64,000 nucleotides of DNA, from contig JAPDRN010000081.1 in assembly GCA_030247855.1 (NCBI GenBank), forward strand, positions 62,001 to 126,000, read 5' to 3'. The position numbers were made by a program, and so were the translations under genes. The DNA comes from Knufia peltigerae (lineage: Eukaryota; Ascomycota; Eurotiomycetes; Chaetothyriales; Trichomeriaceae). This document shows positions 44,780-55,989 of the stretch, one piece after another. Below the pieces are notes generated by a model. It had not been told where the DNA came from. It made no database searches and saw nothing but the letters and a program-made list of their open reading frames with translations. Numbering within the stretch: the first letter of the stretch is position 1; each line of letters starts with the position of its first letter.

Positions 44780-46130
44780 ATGCCACCTCTTATCAAAGTC
44801 GGTGTCGCGGGCCTTGGGGCTATTGGGTTCGGGATGGCCGAGAGTCTAATCAGATCCGGTTTCAATGTCACAGGCTACGATATCAACCCTGAGTTTATGA
44901 GAAAGCTGGAAGAGGCAGGTGGTCATGGAGTCTCCAGTGCCTCAAAGCTCGCTGCGGCTTCTGAATGCTGTATATGCGTTGTGGCCACTTCTGATCAGGC
45001 AAGAGCCCTTTTCTTAGAGCCCGCAAAGGGAGCATTGTGGCACCTCCCACCATCAAGTACCATTATCCTAGGGATAACCGCTCGACCAGACTTCGTCGGC
45101 GCTTTTCAGCAAGAAATTCGCGATGCGGGCCGCACAGACATTTCCCTTATTGATTGCCCTGTATCAGGAGGTGAAGCTCGTGCTAGGGCAGGCACTCTGT
45201 CGCTGCTCTGCAGTGGAGATATAGGAGGCATTCGGAGAATAAATCTCATTCTGCATGCCATTGGTTCACAGATCCACGAGATTCCAGGCAGCTTGGGTGC
45301 AGCTTCACGCATCAAACTTGCACATCAGATTCTGGTTGGCGTAAACATTGCTGCGGCTGTTGAGATGTCACCATTGGCACGTGCGTCTGGACTCGAGCTC
45401 GGAGAGGTTCACGAGCAGGTGATGGGTAGCGATGCAGCCAGCTGGCTGTTTGGGCAGCGAGTTTGCCATATGCTGGATCCGAAGTCGATACCGGCATCCT
45501 CTCTGTCGATCATCGTGAAAGACTTGGTGAGCTCATAATTGCCTCTGGCGCCGAACTCGATCGACTAACTCCTTAGTCAATGATATCAGCATACGGGCGA
45601 TCCTATGCCGTTTCCTTGCCCATGTCTCTCATCGCAGAGCAGTTATTCAAGTTTGCAGCATCCGCACAATGGGACTTGGGTGATGATACCAGCCTAGTGA
45701 ATTTATATTTGCCGCAGGGGCCGCACCAAGGAGAAAAGGAGCCAGTCTCCATACAGGACGTTCAAACACTGCTCTTCGGCATCCATACTGCTGGTTCACT
45801 CGAAGCAATGTCCTTTGCAAGAGAGCTGGAGGCTCATTGGCCCTCATTTGTTTCCGTGGTCAAGAACGCCGCGGGCGCGAACAAGGCGTTTGAGATGCTG
45901 CTAAAAGACATGGGAATGGAGTATGCACCAGAAAGGATTTCCCAGGAAGGCTTCACAGCTCTGAGTACCAAGATGGTGAGCACCTTCTTCCGGCGACATC
46001 CACCGAAATTACTGATTTGGTTCCTCAGGCATCGATCGTGGACAAGATTTCAGTGTGTGGACCACCATTGCCTCTGACTTCGATCGCAATCCAAGCTCTG
46101 TCTTCTGTACGTTGGGGTGGACAGGTTTGA
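44780..46130 (+). CDS. Beta-hydroxyacid dehydrogenase (3-hydroxyisobutyrate / L-threonate dehydrogenase-like), two C-terminal domains
   Basis: Exons 44780-45526, 45577-45975 and 46029-46130 give 415 residues; ATG 44708 would add 24 unconserved residues. The Rossmann site is GLGAIGFGMAESLIRSGFNVTGYD. DCPVSGGEARA is the substrate-binding signature, and the catalytic Lys lies in ASRIKLAHQ. A first NAD_binding_11-like domain ends near WDLGDDTSLVN; a second helical segment (VQTLLFGIHTAGSLEAMSFARELE...KNAAGANKAF) looks like a repeated helical domain. The usual family length is about 300, so this is the enlarged form. The family oxidises 3-hydroxy acids such as threonate or 3-hydroxyisobutyrate. Its partner genes suggest a sugar-acid or cyclitol-acid substrate. 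Confidence 0.8.
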
Positions 46131-46508
46131 TCTTAGCCGGTTCTCAATAAGGAGATTGCCGTACAATTGCAAGTCCGCGAAGCAGAAGTTTCTGCCGTTG
46201 ACACTGCGGGTCCACCTAATCAGGGGCTTCTCCACGGGTATGAAATCACCCAAAGATACTCGAGGAGTTAGCCGAAAAACCCCCCCGCCAACTCCAGTTT
46301 TCAGGCGCTAGTAGCAATGTCACAATGCATCTGAGAGCGTCATACAAGCAGGGAAGCGTCTGCCGTGGCTCTGACCACGATCCGCAAAGTGATTGTTATA
46401 GGCCTTGAGCAAACCGTACCTCAAATACTGCAGTTAGATGGTGCAGTCTTGGAAGTTTTTCGCACATCATACTATCATCCCTTCACTTCGATAAGCACTA
46501 GGAACGTC
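46131..46508. other. intergenic
   Basis: 378 bp between co-oriented dehydrogenase genes; nothing recognised. Confidence 0.45.
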
Positions 46509-47629
46509 ATGGCGCCAGGTCGGCTACTCCAGGACAAGGTCGCTCTGGTCACAGGTGGTGGCAGCGGTATGTGTACAATCTTTGAGCTGTTACATACACA
46601 TACACAGTGACTGATTGCCCTTCGAAGGCTATGGTGAGGGTATTGTGAAGCTCTTCGCCGAAGAGGGCGCCAAGCTCTTGGTGGGCGACATCAACGAGAA
46701 AGCTGGCCTACGGTGAGGATATGCTCTGGGCTAAATTGAAACTCTCTGAGCTTGTGCTGACGGGTACCATGAGCCTTGATACAGCGTTGTTGATGAGCTA
46801 GTCACCAACAATTGTTCTGCGAAATTCATTCAGATGGATGTGACAAAACGACCAGATTGGGATCGAGCTCTCGACATTGCGAAGTCTACATTTGGAGACA
46901 TCGATATCCTCGTCAATAACGCCGGCTGGACGTACCGTAGGAAAGATACACTCACGGTCCCTGAGTGTGAATACGACCGTTCGTTGAAATGGAAGATGCC
47001 GCAGAATATGTGGTCCCGTGCTAACGATCGCGTCCAGGAGTTTTCGACATCAACGTCAAAAGCATATACCATGCCACTAACGCCATCATGCCGCATTTCT
47101 TGGAAAAGCAATCTGGCAACATTATCAACATCAGCTCTTGCATCACCGAAGATCCGACCACAGGCCTCACATGGTACGGTGCAAGCAAAGGTGCAGTCGA
47201 CATGATCACCCGACATCTCGCTGCTGAGTATTCTCATTTGGGGGTCCGTGTGAACGGAGTTTCTCCATCTATTGGCAATACTGCGCTTTTCAATGACTTC
47301 GTTGCCAATAACGCCCCAGATGAGAAGGTATTCCAGAACCTTTATCCCCCATTAGGACGGCTTTGTTTGCCCCTCGACATTGCCAAGGGGGTTTTATACT
47401 TCGCTTGTGACTATTTCAATGACTTCCAGACGTAGGTTGCCTCGCTTTCCTCTGCTTCTGGGCCCCCTGACAGTCTACTAGAGGCATAATCCTGCGCGTT
47501 GACGGAGGCAAATATGTAAGCCAAAGACACTCCTTGGGTTTTGGAGAGGACCTAACCACCGTGGCAGATTTGAAAGGGAGAGGGGTACATGAAAGTGGGG
47601 GAAACATCACCGAAGACATGGCAAGATGA
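46509..47629 (+). CDS. Short-chain dehydrogenase/reductase (SDR), copy 1
   Basis: Five exons (46509-46566, 46628-46712, 46785-46978, 47038-47431, 47482-47629) give 292 residues. Motifs: VALVTGGGSGYGEG (TGxxxGxG), DILVNNAGW (NNAG), INISSCITED, and the catalytic WYGASKGAVDM (YxxxK). VDGGKY lies near the end, followed by about 35 extra residues beyond the usual SDR terminus. It is a complete classical SDR oxidising or reducing an alcohol with NAD(P). It converges on a second SDR at 47816-48679, 187 bp away. The substrate is not predictable. Confidence 0.85.
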
Positions 47630-47815
47630 TTCATGTCTAGAACTGATATTGTTTCACCCAGAAGGTCGAGCTTGTGGATTGTGGTGTGGATATTCTATCG
47701 CTTCAGATTCATAGAATTGCTATAGTCTAAGTAGGGGTACGGCCTTGCATTCGTACGGCTGTTATCTCATCGAGCGCGCATGCCTCGCAGAATTGAGAAC
47801 TCCCTTACCAGGCAT

Positions 47816-48679
47816 TTATCTTCCCAGCACACCTCCGTCAATAAGAATGTCCGCTCCTGTGATGAAATCGCTAGCAGCGCTTGCAAGAAAGATGACCACA
47901 CCCCTCAGATCATCTGGAGTTCCCCATCTCCCAATCGAGGTCCGGGCGCAGACGACTTTCGAGAACTCTGGATCGTCACCCAAATCCTTGGCCATGCCGG
48001 CATCTATCCAACCCGGGCTAATTGAATTAACCTGGATACCGTGACCAGCCCATTCGTTACTCATTGCCCGAGTCATGCTCTTGACAAACGCCTTGCTGCA
48101 AGAGTAGACGGAGACGTTGGTCTGCACAAGTTCGGCTGCCATGGACGCGATGGTGATGACTTTGCCCTTTCTGCCGAGCTTTAGCATCCGGGCTGCGAAT
48201 GATTGGCATACTAGGTAGGCTGCTTTGACGTTGAGGTCGATCACCTTCAAGAAACATTAGTCATTGTATGAAGTCGCAGTAACAGTAATGCGTAAACAGC
48301 AAGGAGAGCGAACCCTAGTCAATGTTTCGACAGTGGTATCAACGATCATCGATCGATGGGTGACACCCGCAGCATGGAAAAGGACGTCCGGAACGACGCC
48401 GGCTGCCCAGACGCGCTCAAAACACCCTTTGATAGATGCTGCGTTAAGCAGATCGCATTCGAAGGACTGGAAGGACTGTCCTGCTCCCTCGATAGCGTGA
48501 CGCAGACTTTCCGAGTTAGGGTCATTGGGAATCTGAATAGATACCACGGATGCCCCTGACTCTGCTAATGCGGTGGCAACCACGAGTCCGATACCTCCAG
48601 TTGCACCAGTGACGATGATGGTCTTGCCTGAGAGGCTGAACAGGTCCTTCGTGGGGGTTCTATGGTTGTTGCTGGCCAT
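47816..48679 (-). CDS. Short-chain dehydrogenase/reductase (SDR), copy 2
   Basis: Exons 48314-48679 and 47816-48244 (phase 0, intron 69 bp) give 264 residues from ATG 48679. Motifs: TIIVTGATGGIGLVVA, FHAAGVTHR in place of NNAG, TIASMAAE, and catalytic VYSCSKAFVKS (YxxxK). NSISPGWIDAGMA and ILIDGGVLG close the domain. The GWIDAGM / DPEFSKVV / RWGTPDDLRG pattern is typical of gluconate 5-dehydrogenase- or 3-oxoacyl-reductase-like SDRs, so a sugar-acid or cyclic polyol substrate is plausible. It is upstream of, and co-oriented with, neither neighbour: SDR1 converges and repressor copy 2 lies on the same strand behind it. Confidence 0.85.
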
Positions 48680-49137
48680 GGTCAAATTTGTGTGTTTGTG
48701 GTCTGGCTGAGAGCTGAGTTAAAGGTTGAGCTTGTACCGGTGTACTAGTATTGTGTATAATATTTGGCTTTGATCCTGTATCCAAAAGTTCCGGCACCGT
48801 AATTAAAGGGAGGAGCAGCTAGAACCTGAGTACTCCTAGCTTCAATTGGCATGGTGGAAGAGGCCACGGTGAATTCACCCGTGCATGAAATGGCCAACAT
48901 CACCTCCTCAGGGTCCACATGGGTAGGTTACCGACTTTAGAACAGGGACCGTAAACAGCCTTTAGCAAAAGATGCTGCCGCGTGCACGTCTATCTAACCT
49001 GACAGGGTACTGTTTGAGGTTTAATCGTGTCATACGGTATTAGACTAGTGCTACATCTAAACATAACAATGAATCCAGTCATAAAGGATACGGGCCGACA
49101 ACAGATGAACCGTCGTCGCATGAAGGGATTCACTTTT
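48680..49137. other. intergenic
   Basis: 458 bp between SDR copy 2 and the stop of repressor copy 2. No motif, repeat or gene was recognised. Confidence 0.45.
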
Positions 49138-51698
49138 TTATGTGACCCCGCCAGACCCATGCGTGACTGTATATTGCGACAAGAAAGCATCAAGCATCGC
49201 TTTCCTGGGAGCCCTGCATTTTGTGAACAGCTCAAACTGCGCACAGCCTTGCTCGTACAGAATCTCAATAGGGTCAATGCAGACCCATCCGCGAGGCTTC
49301 TCCCGCAATTGTTTACCCAGACTCGTAGCTCGGCACTTCCAGGTCAACTTCTCATGTCAGTGGCGTCGAATCTTCGACATGTAACTGTACTTACATCTGC
49401 AATGAGCCCTCCTGTAGGGTTACTGAACCAATCGTGTGGCAACTCGGGAGGATATTCTGGAACGGGTTCTGTGGCTCTTGCTGGTATAGCGCAAACAATG
49501 ACGCTGGGCTTGCGGGCACGCAGCGGCCAAGGCTCGTCACAGGACTTCAGGACATAGAAGGCTGGTTTGTAGGTTGCCTGCGCCGAAGATATTTCCTCAG
49601 CGTCCGAATCCTGCAGATCACCGCATGTATGCTCGAAATGCTCTTTCACCTGCAGCGCATTTTCATATGTGCGGTTCAAGATGACGATATGCCCGACCCC
49701 GAGTTGCACGAGTGCGTATATGGCAGCTCTAGCTATGCCGCCTGCACCCATGACAAGGGCTGCAGTCTCTTTCGTGATGTGGTTCGCCGGTGTGCAGTGT
49801 TTGGCGATGCAGCCGTAGATACCCATCCAATCTGTGTTCTCTGCCATAAGGAGGGTTGGTTCGTCCAGATCTTCAAGATTGTCTTGACCAAGTTTGAGGC
49901 TGTCAGAGTAATTGGAAAGAGGCAAAATCGTATTTGCGGCTCCAATCAGTTGTACCGCGGGACTTTGCTTGGTGACCAACGTGAGAACTTGAGACTTGAA
50001 TGGAAGACTGATACTCGCGCCTCCGAAGGACCCTTGTGAGGAGATTTCTTTGATGCTGCTGAGGTCGGATGATTCATAATGTTGATATGTGAAGGGCAAT
50101 CCACATGATTTGAAGCCCGCGTTGTGCAGGGAAGGTGAAAGACTTTGCTTGACTTCGGCTCCAAAGACATAGTATTGCTTTCTTCTAGGAGGAACCAGCA
50201 TGTGCCATGCTATCCTTAGCTGGCGAGCCGAAGCGAGCCCAAGTTTTGCTATTGATCCTTCTCTTGGTTCCTGAACATCCCCATCAGGTATAACAGGTGT
50301 CATCAGAGTGTTGACAACTTGTGAAAGACGGCCAAAGGGGCCAACATTGAAGACAATTGTAGGGGTAGAAAGTCCCAGCTTTAAAATGGACTGTGATATT
50401 TGTTGGCAAACATAATTGTCCTGGAGAGATGTGGAAAAGCCACAGAAGTTGACCACATCACACCCCAGATCATGAGCCCGACGGCAGAGCGACAGTACGT
50501 CACCCGACTGCTGAAAAGATTCGAGAGATCGGGCAACGTGGAGATAGCCGATTACCTGCGTTAATCCTTTCGTTTGCACGATTTTGCTAATGACTTGATC
50601 TGGTGAGCGCAAGTCAACCGTGAGATACTCCGGCGCAAGTCGTAGTATCGAATGCAGAAGGAGTTCGTACACCTTCGGCTGGTTGCTAGGGGGTGAGATG
50701 CCCAAGTCAGGCGAAGTCAGTACATTGACGATTACCGGTATATCTAGCTGTCGGCGGACACTAGCCAGAGCCCAGGCCAGCGTGTCTGTCGACAAGATTG
50801 AATGCCACTCATGAAGGGGGCCAGTGATATTTAGTTGGACCGCATCGTGACCGGTGTCGAGAGACTTCAAGTATTTACTATTGCCCTTGATGTCGCGGAG
50901 ATCAATAAATAGTACATTCGAACCCTGCCGAAGCCTAGGCCCGGGCTTTGAAGACTTCTGAATGTCTGTGTAGCGCTTGGTCTGAAACGTTGGTCCGAAT
51001 ATATTGCACAGTAAAATCGAGACATGTGCCCGAGTTTTGCGCAACACCAGCGGAGCCTGCGACAGAGTCTGAGACTTTGTTTGCAGGAAAGTCGTGAGCG
51101 TGGTCTGCCATTGTGGCTCTTCGGCTTCGTCCAGATTGAAAAACTCGTAGTTGCTTCGCTGACGGAAGAAGAAGTGCATATGCTCAACAGCATTGTTCCA
51201 ACCCCCTTCATCAGCCAGTCCGAGATAGTTCTGGATCAGTTTCCTTTCCCGAATGACATACACAATAGGATGTTTCTGCGCGTATCTTTGGGAGAACCGA
51301 TTTTCCTCCCACGATGTGATGGTTCCGCAAGCAAAGACACACCGTTTCGTGTTAGCCTCCAACACTTCCTCAACAACATCCAGCTTCCGCCGGCGATAGC
51401 TTTCAGCGCCATGGCGAATGCGATATTGCTGTTTCGTTGAGCCGGTGAGCTTCTCGAATTCGCGATCACAATCAATAATCTTCCAACCCAGAATCGATCC
51501 TGCGATGACGGCTAGACTCGAAGTTCCGGTAGCCCTTGGACCGACAAACACGATCGATGCATCCTGATCGTGTCGACGGTGGCATGGCCAAGGCAGACTT
51601 GATCCTGCACAAGAGACATGTCCATTTGCTCTGGTGGAAGTTATGTCGACGCCGCCCTCTGTTAGCAGTTCATCCTCCACCGTCAACTTTCGCTTCAT
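49138..51698 (-). CDS. qutR-like: QutR/QA-1S-like repressor (copy 2)
   Basis: Exons 49395-51698 and 49138-49347 give 837 residues starting MKRK at ATG 51698; ATG 51758 is an alternative. The three AROM-like domains are the same as in copy 1. The kinase-like P-loop has decayed to GPRATGTSS (residues 53-61), with no Lys. The dehydroquinase-like domain keeps His387 but has Asn417 (DVVNF) in place of the Schiff-base Lys. The dehydrogenase-like domain keeps S519-L-S521, K568, D623 and GAGGIARAAIYAL. The single intron lies at the same alignment position and phase as in copy 1 (before LTWKC versus LAYKP). It should be a non-enzymatic repressor, partner of the divergent activator at 52124. Loss of the P-loop Lys suggests its N-terminal ligand differs from copy 1. 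Confidence 0.88.
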
Positions 51699-52123
51699 GG
51701 CTGGTACGCAGGCAGATATCGAGGGTATCATGCAAAAGGCGAGGGAAGGCGTAGGCATCCTCCATTTGCGGAGTGCGTTCAACGTCGGGTAATGTCATTC
51801 CCGAGTCTTAACCACCGAAGCCCTTGCGCCCCAAGGTTCGGGAAAGAAATCGATCCACTCTGGCATTCGCTAGAGGCGTTCGGCGCGGACTTCAGGCAGG
51901 ATCCTTCGGATCCTTTCGGTACTCCGTACTTTGAGCCACCAATCGCCGGCAATAGTTTACGGCACCGTTACCCCTCGGTATGGGGGTCCGGGCATCAGGG
52001 GATGAGAACAAGGTGCAAGCCCCTAAGACTTCTAAGGCTGGCCCCAGAAAAGACTATTGTCGCTTGCAGTCTTAATCATACATTCTGCAACCCCGGAGGA
52101 ATTCACACAGCTCACGGATTGAC
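51699..52123. promoter_or_regulatory. Divergent activator/repressor promoter, module 2
   Basis: 425 bp separates the repressor and activator starts, close to the 409 bp of module 1. A GGATCC-containing direct repeat lies near 51898-51916. No qa-type 16-mer was found. Confidence 0.45.
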
Positions 52124-54196
52124 ATGCAGTCAGATGCAGCAAATAACGTAGCCGATGAAGATGGTGGCAGAAGGGCAGGAAAGAGACAGCGGATTTCTCG
52201 GGCGTGTGCTCCTTGCCGCTACGCCAAGTTGCGCTGTGACGGTCAGCAGCCAACGTGCACAACCTGCAAACAACAAGACAAGCGTTGTACATACGAAGCG
52301 CGCTTCAAGCGCCGGGGTCTTCGTTGTGGCTATGTGCGCGTCCTGGAACTGCTCTGGGGTCTGACATTCCGCGAAGTTGGGAATGTCGAGTCAGTTGTGG
52401 ACGAGCTCCTCGGCCGTCTTTCGAAACAAGACTTGACTGCAAGTTCTGACCGCACCGACTCTACCGCTCCTGCCTCTGTGCTCCTTGATAAGTGGAAGCA
52501 GAGCCATGTAGCACGACACATTGATGTCCTGCTCAATGATGACGACGAACAGCATGCCGATGGTGACGAGGGAGGAATTCAAGACGAGCTTCAATCTGGC
52601 TCTGACAGCAAACCATGTTGGGTAGTCGTCAGCAACGAACGTCACCGGCTGGGCCAACTCCAGCAGGCTACAACTCCCCCAGAGGCTCAATCACAAGCAA
52701 AGGCCCTAGGTGCAGAACTTCGGTGGCAAGGAACTGGTTCTGGCATCCAGCCTCCAGTTTATGCCCCTCAGCTCCTGCAGCTGTTCTTCCGCTGCGGACA
52801 GTCGTGGCTCCCCATACTTGAGCGTCATGTTACGCTGAAAACAGCTTTTCAGTATTCTGTGGGCTCTCCATTGCGAGACTGTGGCGATCGAGCAGCCCTG
52901 TGGGCAGTGTACGCCTACTCCTCGTCATCTCTCAGTCATCTTCTCACAGACAACCATGCACGCCAGGACGCTCAATTCCACTCCGACGACTTCTATGCGC
53001 AAGCCTATTCAATGTTGCCGCTGGACTCGGATCGACCAGTAGAGCTTGGACACATACAGTGCGGAGTGTTGCTAGCACTTACTCGGCTCGGCTCAGGGGC
53101 TACTACAGCAGCGTGGCGGCTGATGAATATCACCGTACAAATGTTGCGGGAGATCACAGAGCAACAGCAAACCGCCGCATCGCACGACGCGGTAGCCAGA
53201 GCATGGCTTGTGTGCTTCATCGTCGTCACGATCTCATCCGCTGGTCGGCAAGCAACTCCGTTGCTACATTACAATGAAGTGGTCAGGTATTTGCAGCTCG
53301 ACGAAAATGGGGTTGAGGAATGGCAACCCTGGCAACGTCCGAGGACTGTACAGGATCAAGACATGTTCTTAGACACGACAACAAACATCCCGACACACTC
53401 TGTTGGCATGCTCATTCTACAAACAAAGCTATTGCGATTCGTCAACGGCAATTTACATACTAAGGTCCTTCCGTGGGAACTGGACAGATGCGAGCTCGAT
53501 GAATGGAAGCATGATCTTTCAAATTACTTGATACGCACCGGACTGGCCACAGTTCTTGGAAATAAAGATCTTAATTTACTTGTTCTACCACCGAGCTTCA
53601 TGGGGTTGGGTATCATGTACAGCGTTTTGGTGAAAAGGGGTTCTGAGGCAGACAATCCCCCGGTACAAGCAGGCGACGGAACGTCAGAATGGATCGACTA
53701 TCCCTTACTTTCGCAGCCTACTCTCCAACACCTGAGAAGCGACGAACACTTTCGCAAAAGCTTTCCTGTATTATATTTACTCTCCACGAGGTTGCTAGCT
53801 GATGACTGCTCCAGTGTGGTTCCAAGCGAATCCAACAATGCCTGGAGACAGGATACCGGGCTAGGCGGCCCTCTCCCTAGCACAAGGTCGTCTCAAATCG
53901 ACTTACAACCTAGAAGTTCTGTGACAGCCGTGCAGGAGCATTCAGAGCAGGACACTGCGACTTTAAACACGAATGTTGGCCAACTCGGAAACTCGATCCG
54001 CGAGAAGGGCCCAGAATCTGATATAACATTCATTGATAGCCACGTCTTCGCTGCAGATGCACCCTTCCTCGAATTTATGGATGAGTTAGATGATTGCTCA
54101 ATGTGAGTCCCTTGGTGCACGGTGTTTTCTGAGCTAACAAGCATTCCCAGACTTGATAATGACCTCTTTGGAAGATCCTTAGGTTATACCTTCTGA
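52124..54196 (+). CDS. qutA-like: QutA/QA-1F-like activator (copy 2)
   Basis: Exons 52124-54102 and 54151-54196 give 674 residues. The Zn(II)2Cys6 cluster is at residues 28-55 (CAPCRYAKLRC...CTTC...C), preceded by KRQRISRA and followed by KRRGLRCGYVRVLELLWGL, the QutA/QA-1F block. A middle homology region follows (LFFRCGQSWLPILERHVTL...), then a Ser/Gln/Asp-rich linker and an acidic tail (EFMDELDDCS). A phase 2 intron just before a short final exon (LFGRSLGYTF) is shared with copy 1, supporting common descent. Its repressor partner is divergently transcribed at 51698. Targets are probably the Dabb, dehydrogenase and transporter genes to its right. Confidence 0.88.
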
Positions 54197-54330
54197 GAAT
54201 CCACTCCCCCACGCCGTCATTGCTCACTCCAGCGTAACTGCCGACCATGCCACAGGCGTCATAAATCACTCCAATGAGGTCAAGGGAGCATTCGACCCCG
54301 CTGATCATGCTCATATGTAAATGTTCTTCT

Positions 54331-54778
54331 TCAAGACCGATCCATGAACGGCATGTCACAGATGAGCAAGTCTTCGAAAAGCTTTGGCCGACACTCTTTT
54401 ATGATCCTGCAAGTTTGTGTTAGTCAGACAAGGTCATTGAGTGACTGTTGTTACAACGAGGAGGTTGCCATTTGGGTAAACCTACTTCTCATGAGCTGGA
54501 TGATGTGCGTAGACCAAGGCGTCCTTGGCCTCGTCAAGCACTGCAACCAGAGAGACGTCGTAACCACTCGTACGGTCGGCCGTCTCCGGCAGTGGTTTGC
54601 TTACATCAACGTATCTCAAGCCTGCATATCTTGTGTCAGAACATAATGATGGCATTTAGCAAACTCGTATACCTGGCACGACGCCAACCAACTTGTGCAC
54701 TTCCGATTTCCAGTACTCAAATACTTCCGTCTCGTATTGCGGCCGTAACTTGAATAGTACTATGTGGTAGACGCCCAT
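54331..54778 (-). CDS. Small stress-responsive A/B barrel (Dabb) domain protein
   Basis: A small spliced gene starting at ATG 54778. Exon 1 encodes MGVYHIVLFKLRP...EYWKSEVHKLVGVVPG, the classical Dabb opening (YHIVLFKL). Exon 2 gives LRYVDVSKPLPET...GYDVSLVAVLDEAKDALVYAHHPAHEK (the HPAH motif). Exon 3 gives CRPKLFEDLLICDMPF, matching the family end, with stop at 54331-54333. The second intron is uncertain: a GTAGGT donor puts exon 3 out of frame, whereas GTTTAC with an ATAAAAG acceptor keeps the family C-terminus. Dabb proteins form ferredoxin-like dimers; some are polyketide cyclases (olivetolic acid cyclase), others have unknown function. It lies convergent with activator copy 2, exactly where module 1 has its dehydroshikimate dehydratase. 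Confidence 0.72.
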
Positions 54779-55071
54779 ATTGACTTTGTTCTGATGAGAC
54801 TAGATGTCAAGCGAGAAGCACGATAGAACGCAATGTAATAGTTTCCTCATTCTCGACAGTTTTCCGTAGTTCAGCTCGAGCCGGCTAAGTTCTTGTGCAA
54901 CTCATTTGATTCTGGATAAACATTTTGTTCATATGGGAACCTAGTGGGATAGCTGAATTGTACGTGGAAATTCCTCTTTGCCACACTAACGAAACAATCT
55001 AAAACTCTAGATTTTATCTTCTTAAATGCCGTCCCGAATCGATTCAAAGGCCAGAATACCAGGGGACCAGA

Positions 55072-55989
55072 TTAAGCTGTTACCACTTCCTGCGGTATCT
55101 TCGTCTCTCGCTCTTGAATCAATCTGTCACACATGCTGAAGACTGCCTCAGTATTAATGGAGCGTCCCGTCCAAAGGTCCCATTGCTGAGCGAATTGGTG
55201 TGCAACAACGGCAAAACCCGGTATGACCGTCCAGGATGCATTGACCCCAGCTTTGAGATTGCGAGTTAGAGGTGGGTGGTAGCACATGTCTAGTAGAACA
55301 TGTTCTTGACTCCAAGCTCGTTCAAGAAAGTGATGGAGTATTTCGCAGCAAGTGATTTCTTCGGATGATTGTGGCTCGAAATCCGGCACAGTAGAGATGA
55401 TATATTGCGGACATTTCATTGCTTCAGCTTGTGTCACGCTCATTATATGAGTGAGCTTCGGCTTGGTGGTTGTGTAGGTATTGACATCCGCAACCAACTC
55501 TGCAACTTCCTTCTCGTCCCGATTGACAATGTATATCTCTTTGCAGTTCAGTCCGGCGACTAAAGCATAAATCGCTGCCCTGCTGGCGCCACCGGCTCCG
55601 TAGACCATGGCTGAATAGCCCCTAGCTGGTAACGAGGGGGATCTGCACGCATCCAGGGCGCTCTTGATGCCAGACCAGTCGGTATTGCTCCCATGCAGAT
55701 GGCCATCGGGCCTGCGGACCACGAAATTGCAGGCTCCGATTTCTTTGACGTAAGCATCGACCGAGTCAAGTAGAGGGATGATAGTGCGTTTGTGTGGCAT
55801 GGTCACTAAGCCTCCGGCAAAGTCAGACCGACGAAAAAGCTCAATTACGTCGTGAACGTCGGAAAGACGAAGAAATTCGCAGGCCCAGTCTAGGCCCAAC
55901 GAGTTAGCAACATATGTGTGTATTGCTGGGCCGATCGAGTTTCCTCCAGGGCCGCCGGCAATATACAGCATCTTTCCCGCGCTGCCCAT
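55072..55989 (-). CDS. Quinate dehydrogenase-like enzyme (copy 3)
   Basis: Intronless, 305 residues from ATG 55989. The N-terminal domain has AGGPGGNSIGPAIHTYVAN, VTMPHK with Lys67, and GSNTDWSG with Asp104. The nucleotide site is GAGGASRAAIYAL followed by IVNRD (155-158), an NAD-type signature identical to copy 2. The substrate motif is S18-I-G20, so the second Ser of the shikimate dehydrogenase SxS is Gly here, against Ala in copies 1 and 2. STVPDFEPQSSEE confirms the QutB-like branch. Catalytic residues are intact; the GPGGNSIG loop differs most from its relatives, suggesting a shifted substrate such as quinate or another cyclohexane carboxylate. It mirrors copy 2 in position and orientation relative to its activator. 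Confidence 0.85.
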   Translation of the reverse strand: MGSAGKMLYIAGGPGGNSIGPAIHTYVANSLGLDWACEFLRLSDVHDVIELFRRSDFAGGLVTMPHKRTIIPLLDSVDAYVKEIGACNFVVRRPDGHLHGSNTDWSGIKSALDACRSPSLPARGYSAMVYGAGGASRAAIYALVAGLNCKEIYIVNRDEKEVAELVADVNTYTTTKPKLTHIMSVTQAEAMKCPQYIISTVPDFEPQSSEEITCCEILHHFLERAWSQEHVLLDMCYHPPLTRNLKAGVNASWTVIPGFAVVAHQFAQQWDLWTGRSINTEAVFSMCDRLIQERETKIPQEVVTA

